Positions 23,135 through 30,923 of a stretch of DNA of 32,727 nucleotides are shown here, in pieces. A model generated the notes under the pieces. That model was not told the origin of the DNA. It searched no databases and worked only from the letters and a program-made list of their open reading frames with translations. This stretch comes from a virus, in IMG/VR virus record IMGVR_UViG_3300029260_000266, positions 1-32,727 of that record, one strand, 5' to 3'. How positions within the stretch are numbered: position 1 is the first letter of the stretch; each line of letters begins with the position of its first letter. The position numbers and the translations under genes are program-made.

Positions 23135-23897
23135 TTTGACAGAACTTGGTCTTAAGTATGGTACTGATAAAAGTGAGAATGGGTACACTCGTATCTACGA
23201 AGAATTTTTATCTGATAAAAGAAATGAAAAGAATAATCTTTTAGAGATTGGTGTCTGGAGAGGATCCTCTCTTAGAATGTGGTCTGAATATTTTCCTAAC
23301 TCTTTTGTTCTGGGGATGGATATTCCACATGAGATGTACCCAGAAAGTATTTTCCCATATCATGACTATGAAGCAAGAAACAATTTAATTAATTCAATTG
23401 AAAATTCTGCTTTATTTTTGGGTGATCAAGCCAATCCAGAGCACTTGGATGCAATGTTTACAATGATAAATGAAGTCACCGGAAGAGAGTCTGTAGACAT
23501 TGTTGTTGATGATGGGTCACATTTTCAACATGATATTATGAAAAGCTTTGCGAACATATTCCCTAGACTTTCTTCTGGTGGAATCTATATCATTGAAGAT
23601 ATCTGTCGATTAGAAGATCTAAAAACTGGTTCAATGTGGTGGGGTCACAGTAAAGAACCACACCACCATAGACCAAATTTTAGACCTGATTCTGAGTGGC
23701 TTGGTAGTGATGAAATTGATTTTGATAATTCTGTTGATGCAACCATTCAGCGTGTTCTTGATGAGGATGAGTTTTCTAGTAAGTTCATGAATGAAGAGCA
23801 GAACGCTTATATTAATCAGTACGTTGACACTATAAATTATTATGGTGAAGATGATCTTTGGTGTGAGAGTAACATAGCGGTTATAAGGAAAAAATAA
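23127..23897 (+). CDS. SAM-dependent methyltransferase (sugar O-methyltransferase-like)
   Basis: The 256-residue product is a class I methyltransferase: LGLKYGTDKSENGYTRIYEEFL leads into motif I LLEIGVWRGSSLRMW (about 39-53), an acidic GMDI after the second strand, and VDIVVDDGSHFQHDI with GGIYIIEDI. This set is typical of macrolide-sugar and related O-methyltransferases (macrocin O-methyltransferase-like, Methyltransf_24). In a glycan island it probably caps or decorates a sugar hydroxyl. The His-rich stretch HSKEPHHHRP may bind metal. Confidence 0.85.
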   Translation: MSDLTELGLKYGTDKSENGYTRIYEEFLSDKRNEKNNLLEIGVWRGSSLRMWSEYFPNSFVLGMDIPHEMYPESIFPYHDYEARNNLINSIENSALFLGDQANPEHLDAMFTMINEVTGRESVDIVVDDGSHFQHDIMKSFANIFPRLSSGGIYIIEDICRLEDLKTGSMWWGHSKEPHHHRPNFRPDSEWLGSDEIDFDNSVDATIQRVLDEDEFSSKFMNEEQNAYINQYVDTINYYGEDDLWCESNIAVIRKK

Positions 23898-24284
23898 ATG
23901 AAAGTTGAAGTTGCAATTGGTGAAATTTTTGATAAAATAGCGATATTGGATATCAAGTTAGCTAGAATCCAAGACAGTGAAAGGCTCAAGTATGTGCGTG
24001 GTGAGCGTGATGTTCTTGGTGTGGCTCTACAAAATGAAGGTATCGATATCGACTTAGAACTCTACGAAGAACTCAAAGATATTAATACGAAAATTTGGGA
24101 TACTGAGGCAGGGTTTAGAGATAAAGAGGCGAAGAAAGAATTTGATGAAGAGTTTGTAGAATTTGCTAGACTAAACGCGAAATATAATGATGAGCGATTC
24201 TTGGTAAAGAAAAGAATCAATGAACACTATGAATGTGAAATACGAGAACAAAAATCATATGACAGACTTTATACCTCAGATTGA
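23898..24284 (+). CDS. DUF6165-family protein
   Basis: The 128-residue, largely helical protein starts KVEVAIGEIFDKIAILDIKLARI, the characteristic N-terminus of the DUF6165 family found in bacterial surface-polysaccharide clusters. The C-terminal half repeats charged helices (KKEFDEEFVEFARLNAKYND). The biochemical role of the family is not known to me; its company with glycosyltransferases suggests glycan assembly. It directly follows the methyltransferase and overlaps the next gene. Confidence 0.7.
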   Translation: MKVEVAIGEIFDKIAILDIKLARIQDSERLKYVRGERDVLGVALQNEGIDIDLELYEELKDINTKIWDTEAGFRDKEAKKEFDEEFVEFARLNAKYNDERFLVKKRINEHYECEIREQKSYDRLYTSD

Positions 24285-25368
24285 ACCGTGGATCGATGAC
24301 AGTGAACTCAAAGAGTTGATGAGAGTTATTGAGTCTACTTACGTTGTCGAGCATGATTTAACAAAAGAGTTTGAGGGTATGATTTGTAATCTCACCGGAT
24401 CCAAGTACGCAGTCGCTATGACTAATGGTACGGTGGCTATTTTTTGTTGTCTAAAAGCATTGGGTATTGGTGAGGGTGATGAAGTCATAGTTCCAAACAT
24501 GACGTTCATTGCTTCAGCTAATGCAGTTCTTCTATGTGGAGCAACGCCTGTTTTGTGTGAGGTTGACCCAGACACTTTCTGTATGCGAGTCGGGGACGTT
24601 GAAGCCTGTTTATCTGATTCAACAAAAGCAATTATGCCTGTACATCTTTACGGTCAGTGCGCAGATATGAAGTCTATCATGGACTTTGCAAATGAACGGA
24701 ACATAAAGGTAGTCGAGGACGCTGCACAGGGTGTGGGTGTTCTTCTTGATGGTCAACATGTTGGAACCTTTGGTCAGTTTGGTGTTCTATCGTTCTATGG
24801 AAACAAGACACTGACATGCGGTGAAGGTGGAGTCATTATAACTGATGATAAAGATCTTAGAGACTGCTGCTATCGTCTCAAGAATCATGGTCGAGATGGT
24901 AAGGGAACATTCAAACACGATCATATTGGATATAATTTTTGCTTTACTGAAATGCAAGCAGCAGTGGGTATTTCCCAGATGAAAAAACTTACTGCTATCA
25001 TTGAAAAGAAAAAGAAAATTCATGACCTATACGTGAAAGAGCTTTCTGATATCTCAACCTGCTTTACTCCAGTCCACGGGGTAGATGGTTGTACCCCAGT
25101 CTATTGGTTTACTTCTTTTATGTGTGACAAGAAGATAGAGTTGATTGAATACATGAGATCTAAGAATATTCAAACTAGAGAATTCTTTTATCCATTGAAC
25201 GATCAACCCTGTTACGCAGAAGAAGATTGTGTTCGAATGCCTGTAGATTATACTAATAGTATGGATCTTTTCAATAGAGGTATATCCCTACCTTCATCTT
25301 ATAACCTGACGGAAGAAAATCAGATAGCTGTTATAAATACACTGAAAGAGTGGTTGTTTAAAAACTAA
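24259..25368 (+). CDS. DegT/DnrJ-type sugar aminotransferase, perosamine-synthase-like
   Basis: The 369-residue fold-type I PLP enzyme closely follows GDP-perosamine synthases (RfbE/PerA). Key parts: TNGTVAIF near residue 55, GDEVIVPNMTFIASANA (73-89), the PLP-ring Asp in VVEDAAQG (Asp154), the catalytic Lys183 in SFYGNKTLTCGEGG, and RGISLPSSYNLTEE at the end. It would aminate C4 of GDP-4-keto-6-deoxymannose, the product of the Gmd genes downstream, using glutamate. The start ATG 24259 matches the usual N-terminus; ATG 24220 would add 13 residues deep in the upstream gene. Substrate is inferred from similarity and context. Confidence 0.88.
   Translation: MTDFIPQIEPWIDDSELKELMRVIESTYVVEHDLTKEFEGMICNLTGSKYAVAMTNGTVAIFCCLKALGIGEGDEVIVPNMTFIASANAVLLCGATPVLCEVDPDTFCMRVGDVEACLSDSTKAIMPVHLYGQCADMKSIMDFANERNIKVVEDAAQGVGVLLDGQHVGTFGQFGVLSFYGNKTLTCGEGGVIITDDKDLRDCCYRLKNHGRDGKGTFKHDHIGYNFCFTEMQAAVGISQMKKLTAIIEKKKKIHDLYVKELSDISTCFTPVHGVDGCTPVYWFTSFMCDKKIELIEYMRSKNIQTREFFYPLNDQPCYAEEDCVRMPVDYTNSMDLFNRGISLPSSYNLTEENQIAVINTLKEWLFKN
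25332..25339 (+). promoter_or_regulatory. T4-type late promoter before the 3-dehydratase-like gene
   Basis: An exact TATAAATA lies near the end of the perosamine-synthase-like gene, about 39 bases before the next start. Transcription would begin near 25345, leaving a leader of about 33 bases with AAGGA before the ATG. The spacing resembles the gene 22 promoter. It lies within a coding sequence, so chance cannot be excluded. Confidence 0.45.
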
Positions 25369-25377
25369 GGATTTATT

Positions 25378-26511
25378 ATGAAGTGGAAGTTGATGACCGA
25401 TGAGGCTATTAGTAGAGATCAACGAGAGGTGCTCAGTGATTTCGTACTAAATGAGGGTAAGTTGACTCAGGGCCCTGTTGTTAAAGAATTTGAAAAGGCG
25501 TGGTCTGAGTGGTTGGGTTGTAAATACTCAGTCTTTGTCAATTCAGGGTCTTCAGCAAATCTAGCAATCACCCGAGCACTATCTGGTTTAGAACAGAAAC
25601 CTCTTTGGGTTTCTCAAGCATGTACGTGGGCGACTGCGGTTACTCCTATCATGCAATTTGCAAGACTTCAATTATGTGATGTTGATCTGAAAAACTTCGG
25701 TCCAGATCTAGAAAATTTGGAACACATCTTTCAGACGCATAAACCAAAGTTCTTGTCTCTGACCCACCTTCTAGGTTTTCCTGCCATAACAGACGAGCTT
25801 ATTTCACTGTGTGAAAAGTATGGAGTTACTCTAGTTGAAGATTGTTGTGAGTCTCATGGAGCTTCGTTTAATGGTAAGAAAGTTGGGACGTTTGGTATTG
25901 CATCATCCTTCTCATTCTATTATGGTCACCACATGACCACGATGGAAGGTGGTATGATCTGTACCGACGATGAAAACCTATACCACGAATTTCTACTTCT
26001 TCGCTCACATGGATTGTTACGTGAGCTACCAGAAGAAGAGCAGAAAAAGAGAGTCTCTAATCGAGTTGATCCTTTGTTCACATTCTTGCGTGATGGATTT
26101 AATATCAGAAGCACCGATCTTCATGCCAAGCTAGGACTACTACAGCTACCAAATCTAGATTCTGCCATAGAAGAAAGAAACGAAAACTTTAGTCTGTTCT
26201 TGAGTAAACTAGATTCTGAGTCTTTCCGAGTGGACTTTGATGTTGAGGGTTGTAGCAATTTTGCATTCCCTATCTTCACAAAGAACAATAATATTGATGA
26301 TATCAAGGATCTCTTACGAGAGAATGGTGTAGAGTATAGACCATGTATTGCGGGTAATTTATATGAGCACCCTTTCATGAATTTTGTTGAGCAATCTAGA
26401 TTCGATAAGAATGCAAATGAAATTCATAATAATTGTATATACATTGGTAATCACAAAGATATTACACATGATATGATTGAGACTATTTGTAGTGAACTAA
26501 ATACACTATAG
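25378..26511 (+). CDS. DegT-family 3-dehydratase-like protein (ColD-like, Lys replaced by His)
   Basis: The 377-residue product is a DegT/DnrJ protein in which the PLP-anchoring lysine is replaced by histidine: FSFYYGHHMTTMEGG, with His184 at the Lys position. The same substitution defines ColD, the PLP-dependent GDP-4-keto-6-deoxymannose 3-dehydratase of colitose synthesis, and its relatives. Other elements are intact: NSGSSANLAI (55-64), SQACTWATAVTPIMQ (79-93) and the PLP Asp in TLVEDCCESHG (Asp155). It should remove the C3 hydroxyl rather than add an amine. The needed ketosugar would come from the Gmd genes nearby. No reductase for the next colitose step is visible in the window. Confidence 0.82.
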   Translation: MKWKLMTDEAISRDQREVLSDFVLNEGKLTQGPVVKEFEKAWSEWLGCKYSVFVNSGSSANLAITRALSGLEQKPLWVSQACTWATAVTPIMQFARLQLCDVDLKNFGPDLENLEHIFQTHKPKFLSLTHLLGFPAITDELISLCEKYGVTLVEDCCESHGASFNGKKVGTFGIASSFSFYYGHHMTTMEGGMICTDDENLYHEFLLLRSHGLLRELPEEEQKKRVSNRVDPLFTFLRDGFNIRSTDLHAKLGLLQLPNLDSAIEERNENFSLFLSKLDSESFRVDFDVEGCSNFAFPIFTKNNNIDDIKDLLRENGVEYRPCIAGNLYEHPFMNFVEQSRFDKNANEIHNNCIYIGNHKDITHDMIETICSELNTL

Positions 26512-26524
26512 TAAGGATTTTATA

Positions 26525-27013
26525 ATGAGAATTAAAAAAATGAAAAACAATCCTCCATTCGAATATAAACACGATGCGATGTCCCTGAAGCAACAATTCT
26601 TTGAATATTTCACCAGAGTAGTTGAACCCGGATCCATTGTACTTGAATTTGGTAGTGGTAAAGGAACAGAGAATCTAGTTAAATTGGGATACAATGTTTT
26701 TTCTGTTGAAGAGCATAAACACTTCTGTGGTTTGTATCATGACCAATATATTCATGCACCCATAGTTGATGGTTGGTATGATAAAAAGATTGTGTTAAAG
26801 GCTATAAAGAAAATGAAGTATGCTGCTATTATAGTAGATGGTCCAGCACAGGGTGATAGAAGAAAAATAATGGAAATTTTAAATAAACTAGACAATACGG
26901 TTCCCATTTTTATTGATGATATGAATAGAAAAGAAGACCGAGAATTATTTGCTTTGTTATCAGGAAAAACTAGAAATACATATGATTATGGTAATTTTGG
27001 GTATATGACATGA
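26525..27013 (+). CDS. Small SAM-binding protein, methyltransferase-like
   Basis: The 162-residue product shows a Rossmann-type motif I, SIVLEFGSGKGTENLVKLG, followed by an acidic residue after the second strand (VFSVEEHKHF). A later AAIIVDGPAQGDRRKIM resembles motif IV of small methyltransferases. It lacks the C-terminal strands of full-size enzymes. The start has AAGGA 8 bases upstream; an internal ATG at 26540 is possible. A role in glycan methylation is inferred from position only. Confidence 0.65.
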   Translation: MRIKKMKNNPPFEYKHDAMSLKQQFFEYFTRVVEPGSIVLEFGSGKGTENLVKLGYNVFSVEEHKHFCGLYHDQYIHAPIVDGWYDKKIVLKAIKKMKYAAIIVDGPAQGDRRKIMEILNKLDNTVPIFIDDMNRKEDRELFALLSGKTRNTYDYGNFGYMT

Positions 27014-27948
27014 TTAATATTACTAGAGAAACACATCCAGATTTATATTTTGACTATAGAAAGACCTTAGACTTTCTTGGTTCTATTAAAGAAGAAGATT
27101 ACGAATACCCAGAAGAGGTTACTAATTTTCATGTCTATACTGAGGCAAGATCACCAAAAGAACTGGAAGCGATCAAGTCTTATATTGCAACACAAAATCT
27201 AGACAAGACTAAATTGACTGTTTGGTCTGAATATGATATTAGTGAGCAAGAAAATATGCAACCATACAAGGACATCGTTGATCTCAAAGTATATTCTGCC
27301 GATGAAGTATCGGAAGGTACACCACTAGAGGGTAACAGTAAATACACAAACGTGTCTGATGATGATAGACACTGGATGTCAAGTGGTATCATGCGCTTCT
27401 TAGTTCTTTACAAGTTCGGTGGAATTTACATGGACATGGACATGATTCTTCTCCGAGACTTCAAACCAATTCTGGATCAGAACTTTGCGTACCAGTGGGG
27501 ATCATCCATGGACTTTGCAAAGGAAAGAAGATGGGAACCTGATTGTCATGGACCATGCGCCGCCATGTTGGGTGCAGTCAAGGGAAGTGAATACATTGAG
27601 AGTTGTATGGAGCAACTGTTAAGGACACCCATTAGAACAAGAACCACTTGTTTCGATGAGGACATGCTTGGACCTGTGTACGCTAAAAATCCAAATGCAT
27701 TTACAGTCTTCCCTTCACCCTTCTTTGATTGTGATTGGCTTGTCAGTAAGGTTGATGAACCACTAAGTAGAGAAGCTGAAGCTGCTTGGTTTGAAAAAGC
27801 AACTGACCCAAGTAATCTGTTCTTGGAATCATTTGCTTGGCACTGGCATAACTCATCTAATAAACACAAAACTATAGTTGGAGGATCTAAGTTCTCTCTA
27901 TTGAAGGATAGAAATGATAATGTTCTGAAAGAAATGGGGATAATTTAA
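27010..27948 (+). CDS. GT32-like glycosyltransferase (DXD sugar-binding domain)
   Basis: The 312-residue product has the unmistakable DXD block SGIMRFLVLYKFGGIYMDMD (near residues 124-143), the signature of the Gly_transf_sug/GT32 family (OCH1- and alpha-1,4-galactosyltransferase-like enzymes). FHVYTEARSPKELEA at the N-terminus and FAWHWHNSS near the C-terminus (the usual H-x-W-x-x-S end motif) support it. No signal or membrane segment is present, unlike Golgi relatives. It overlaps its upstream neighbour by ATGA and the Gmd gene by one base. Confidence 0.87.
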   Translation: MINITRETHPDLYFDYRKTLDFLGSIKEEDYEYPEEVTNFHVYTEARSPKELEAIKSYIATQNLDKTKLTVWSEYDISEQENMQPYKDIVDLKVYSADEVSEGTPLEGNSKYTNVSDDDRHWMSSGIMRFLVLYKFGGIYMDMDMILLRDFKPILDQNFAYQWGSSMDFAKERRWEPDCHGPCAAMLGAVKGSEYIESCMEQLLRTPIRTRTTCFDEDMLGPVYAKNPNAFTVFPSPFFDCDWLVSKVDEPLSREAEAAWFEKATDPSNLFLESFAWHWHNSSNKHKTIVGGSKFSLLKDRNDNVLKEMGII

Positions 27949-28943
27949 TGAAGAAAAAAGTCGCTCTTATTACTGGTATTTCTGGACAAGATGGTTCTTA
28001 TCTAGCAGAATTTCTACTGTCAATCGGTTATGAAGTTCATGGTATTCTGAGAAGGAACTCAGTGTCAGAAAACCAGACATCACGATTGGGTAGCTGCTAT
28101 GAGCAGTTGAATTTACATTATGGTGATATGACTGATCTCGCCTCACTCATCAGGGTACTCCAGAAATCTAAGCCCGATGAAGTGTATAACCTTGCTGCAC
28201 AGTCACATGTGAGAGTTAGCTTTGATGTTCCCATCGAGACATCAACAGTCACTGGACTTGGTGCTCTCAATCTTCTAGAGGCATGTAAATTGATCTGCCC
28301 AGAAACCAAGATTTATCAGGCAAGTTCTTCTGAAATGTTCGGTAACTGCATTGACGATGATGGGTTCCAAAGAGAGACCACACGAATGCTTCCTGTAAGT
28401 CCTTATGGGTGTGCAAAATTATTTGCTTTTAATGCTTGCAGAAACTACAGAAATTCGTATGATATGTTTATATGTAATGGAGTTCTATTCAATCATGAAT
28501 CCCCAAGAAGAGGTTCTAATTTTGTGACAAATAAAATTGTTAAGGGTGCCGTAGCAATTGCTATGGGTGAAGCAACTGATTTGAAGTTGGGTAACCTTGA
28601 TGCAAGAAGAGACTGGGGACATGCAAAGGATTATGTCAGAGCAATGTGGATGATGCTACAAGCAGACAAACCAAAGGATTATGTTTGCTCCACTGGAATT
28701 TCTCATAGTGTTCGTGATGTTTGTGATTATGTCTTCAGTAAGCTTGAGATGGATTATAAAGACTATGTTGTTATTGGAGAGAAGTATCTTAGACCAGAAG
28801 AACTTCATGATCTAAAAGGTGATTCGACTCTTCTCCGGAAAGAGTTGGGTTGGAAACCAGAATATACTTTCGAGAGTATGTTTGACGAGATGATTATCAG
28901 TACAGAAAATTATTATACTATATCAGAAAAGGCTGATTCATAA
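27948..28943 (+). CDS. gmd: GDP-mannose 4,6-dehydratase (first copy)
   Basis: The 331-residue extended short-chain dehydrogenase converts GDP-mannose to GDP-4-keto-6-deoxymannose. Visible: nucleotide-binding TGISGQDGSYLAE (9-21), NADP-selecting ILRRNS, the catalytic block QASSSEMFG (124-132), SPYGCAKL with Tyr153 and Lys157, and FNHESPRRGSNFVTNKI, a hallmark of Gmd. An insert NCIDDDGFQRETT separates the Ser/Glu and Tyr/Lys motifs. Slightly shorter than E. coli Gmd (373). It provides the common precursor for the DegT enzymes upstream. Confidence 0.95.
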   Translation: MKKKVALITGISGQDGSYLAEFLLSIGYEVHGILRRNSVSENQTSRLGSCYEQLNLHYGDMTDLASLIRVLQKSKPDEVYNLAAQSHVRVSFDVPIETSTVTGLGALNLLEACKLICPETKIYQASSSEMFGNCIDDDGFQRETTRMLPVSPYGCAKLFAFNACRNYRNSYDMFICNGVLFNHESPRRGSNFVTNKIVKGAVAIAMGEATDLKLGNLDARRDWGHAKDYVRAMWMMLQADKPKDYVCSTGISHSVRDVCDYVFSKLEMDYKDYVVIGEKYLRPEELHDLKGDSTLLRKELGWKPEYTFESMFDEMIISTENYYTISEKADS

Positions 28944-29347
28944 TGGATATGATTAAATCAAAGGTAGATAATTCTCTACTCCATATCATCAATCGTAAAG
29001 AAGAAATTACTGCCCGAACTAATGTGTGTCCGGATGGTGAGTTTCTACAGTTAGCGACTATGCGTATGCCTCTTGGTATGACATTTAAACCACATAAGCA
29101 TATTTACAAGGACGGTCCAAAAGAAGTAATAGCACAGGAATCTTGGATTGTAATTCAAGGTAAAGTTAAAGTGATTCTTTATGATATTGACGATACGATC
29201 ATACATGAAGATGTTATATTTCCCGGTGACTGCTCAATTACATTCAAGGGTGGGCATAACTATGAAATCATGGAAGATGATACTATCGTGTATGAATACA
29301 AGACAGGTCCGTATCAGGGCATAGAAATGGATAAAGACTTTATCTGA
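28943..29347 (+). CDS. Cupin-fold protein of glycan cluster
   Basis: The 134-residue product has a single cupin barrel: the His-containing motif 1 FKPHKHIYKDGP, followed by AQESWIVIQGKVKVILYDID and a second motif around PGDCSITFKGGHNYEI. It ends in YKTGPYQGIEMDKDFI, common in cupins of O-antigen clusters. It may be an isomerase/epimerase-like accessory or a binding protein; residues typical of the dTDP-sugar ketoisomerase FdtA are not clearly all present. It is squeezed between Gmd and the mini-DegT gene with one-base overlaps. Confidence 0.7.
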   Translation: MDMIKSKVDNSLLHIINRKEEITARTNVCPDGEFLQLATMRMPLGMTFKPHKHIYKDGPKEVIAQESWIVIQGKVKVILYDIDDTIIHEDVIFPGDCSITFKGGHNYEIMEDDTIVYEYKTGPYQGIEMDKDFI

Positions 29348-29931
29348 TGAAAGCTATTGAAGATTTTGAAAATGTTATAGCTGAATTTTTCGGTAGTCCA
29401 TACGCAGTTGCCGTTGATTGTTGCACACACGGTGTAGAACTGTGTCTTAGAAACTCTGGTTCTAATGATATTACTATTCCAACAAGAACCTACGTGTCTA
29501 TTCCAATGACAGCGGAGAAACTAAATCTTCGTTGGTCGTGGCGAGAGGAAGACTGGTCTGAGTATTATCAGATAGGGAATACTAACATCATGGATGCCGC
29601 CGTATTGTGGAGAGAGAATAGCTACGTCCCTGATACTTTTATGTGTCTTAGTTTTCAGTTTCAAAAGCACCTGAGTCTTGGTAGAGGTGGTATGATCTTA
29701 ACTGATGATGCTGATGCTGCAAAGAAATTGAAGAAGATGACATATGATGGTCGAGAACCAAACGTTCCTTGGAGGGAACAGAACATAGACACAATGGGTT
29801 ACCACTATTACATGACACCAGAGACTGCTGAAACTGGTATAAATAAATTACAGGAAGCAATTAAAACACAACCTCGTGAATGGTCAGTACACGACTGGCC
29901 AGACCTTAGAGACATGGAGATTTTTAAATGA
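29347..29931 (+). CDS. Half-length DegT/DnrJ-family PLP protein
   Basis: The 194-residue product is a compact DegT-type protein: FFGSPYAVAVDCCTHGVELCL (substrate/PLP phosphate loop), ITIPTRTYVSIPMTAEKL, the PLP-ring Asp in IMDAAV (Asp83), and SFQFQKHLSLGRGG with Lys107 in the catalytic position. The usual GEGG is GRGG here. The large middle segment and the whole C-terminal domain of typical members (about 370 residues) are missing, with no frameshift or stop debris visible, so it reads as a genuine short gene. It could act on the product of the second Gmd that overlaps it by ATGA. Activity is uncertain. Confidence 0.7.
   Translation: MKAIEDFENVIAEFFGSPYAVAVDCCTHGVELCLRNSGSNDITIPTRTYVSIPMTAEKLNLRWSWREEDWSEYYQIGNTNIMDAAVLWRENSYVPDTFMCLSFQFQKHLSLGRGGMILTDDADAAKKLKKMTYDGREPNVPWREQNIDTMGYHYYMTPETAETGINKLQEAIKTQPREWSVHDWPDLRDMEIFK
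29838..29845 (+). promoter_or_regulatory. Possible late promoter before second gmd
   Basis: TATAAATA within the mini-DegT gene, about 83 bases before the second gmd. It might drive gmd2 and the genes behind it late in infection. Because AT-rich coding DNA yields such matches by chance, confidence is low. Confidence 0.25.
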
Positions 29932-30923
29932 AGAACGTGGCACTGATTACTGGTATTGCTGGACAAGATGGTAGTTACTTATCTGAACATCTCATTGAAC
30001 GTGGGTATGAGGTTCATGGTGTAGTTCGCAGACAGTCTACTGCTGAAAATCAAGAATCTAGATTGGATCATCTTGGTGATAAACTTACTACACATTATGG
30101 GGACTTACTTGATGTTCCTTCGCTTACACGCATTTTCTTAGAGACAAAACCAACTCATATTTTTAACTTGGCTGCTATGAGTCATGTTCGAATTAGCTTT
30201 GATCTTCCTTCCTTCACAATCCAAAGTAACTCTCTTGGTGTTTTGCATATGTTGGAATTGTATCGAGAGTTCTGTCCTACCGCAAAATTCTATCAAGCAT
30301 CCTCTTCTGAGATGTTTGGTAACTGTGTTGATGATGATGGGTTCCAAAGAGAAACTACTGGATTCAATCCCGTTAGTCCTTATGGGTGCTCCAAGCTTCT
30401 TGGTTACAACTTGGTCCGTCATTATAGAAACGCCTACAAGCTACATGCGTGTAATGGAATTCTATTCAATCACGAGTCACCAAGAAGAGGTTCTAACTTT
30501 GTTACTAACAAGGTAGTTAAGACCGCAGTACAAATCAAACTTGGCTTGACAGATGTTCTTGAGCTTGGTAATATGGATTCTTATAGGGATTGGGGTCACT
30601 CCAAAGACTATACGAGAGGGATGTTAGATATTATAAATCACGAAACACCAGAGGACTTTGTTCTGTCTACTGGACAATCACATTCGGTTCGTGATTTGTG
30701 TGATACAGTATTCAAATATTTGGATATGGACTACAATGATTATATTGTTCAGAATCCAAAGTACATGAGACCAGAAGAATTAAATTATCTAAAGGGTGAT
30801 TGCACAAAAGCAAAGAAAATTTTAAATTGGAAAACCGAATATACCTTCGAAAGTATGATACACGAGATGGTCGATTATTGGATGACCACACTTTCAACCA
30901 ACCATATGGAGATTAGCTCATGA
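29928..30923 (+). CDS. gmd: GDP-mannose 4,6-dehydratase-like (second copy)
   Basis: The 331-residue product is a clear paralogue of the Gmd 1 kb upstream, of identical length and with the same blocks: TGIAGQDGSYLSE, VVRRQS, QASSSEMFG, SPYGCSKL and FNHESPRRGSNFVTNK. It shares the unusual insert (NCVDDDGFQRETT). DNA stretches such as the bases coding for DGFQRE are nearly identical, suggesting duplication followed by divergence rather than two independent gains. It may favour another GDP-hexose, act in a hetero-oligomer, or only raise dosage. Confidence 0.92.
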   Translation: MKNVALITGIAGQDGSYLSEHLIERGYEVHGVVRRQSTAENQESRLDHLGDKLTTHYGDLLDVPSLTRIFLETKPTHIFNLAAMSHVRISFDLPSFTIQSNSLGVLHMLELYREFCPTAKFYQASSSEMFGNCVDDDGFQRETTGFNPVSPYGCSKLLGYNLVRHYRNAYKLHACNGILFNHESPRRGSNFVTNKVVKTAVQIKLGLTDVLELGNMDSYRDWGHSKDYTRGMLDIINHETPEDFVLSTGQSHSVRDLCDTVFKYLDMDYNDYIVQNPKYMRPEELNYLKGDCTKAKKILNWKTEYTFESMIHEMVDYWMTTLSTNHMEISS

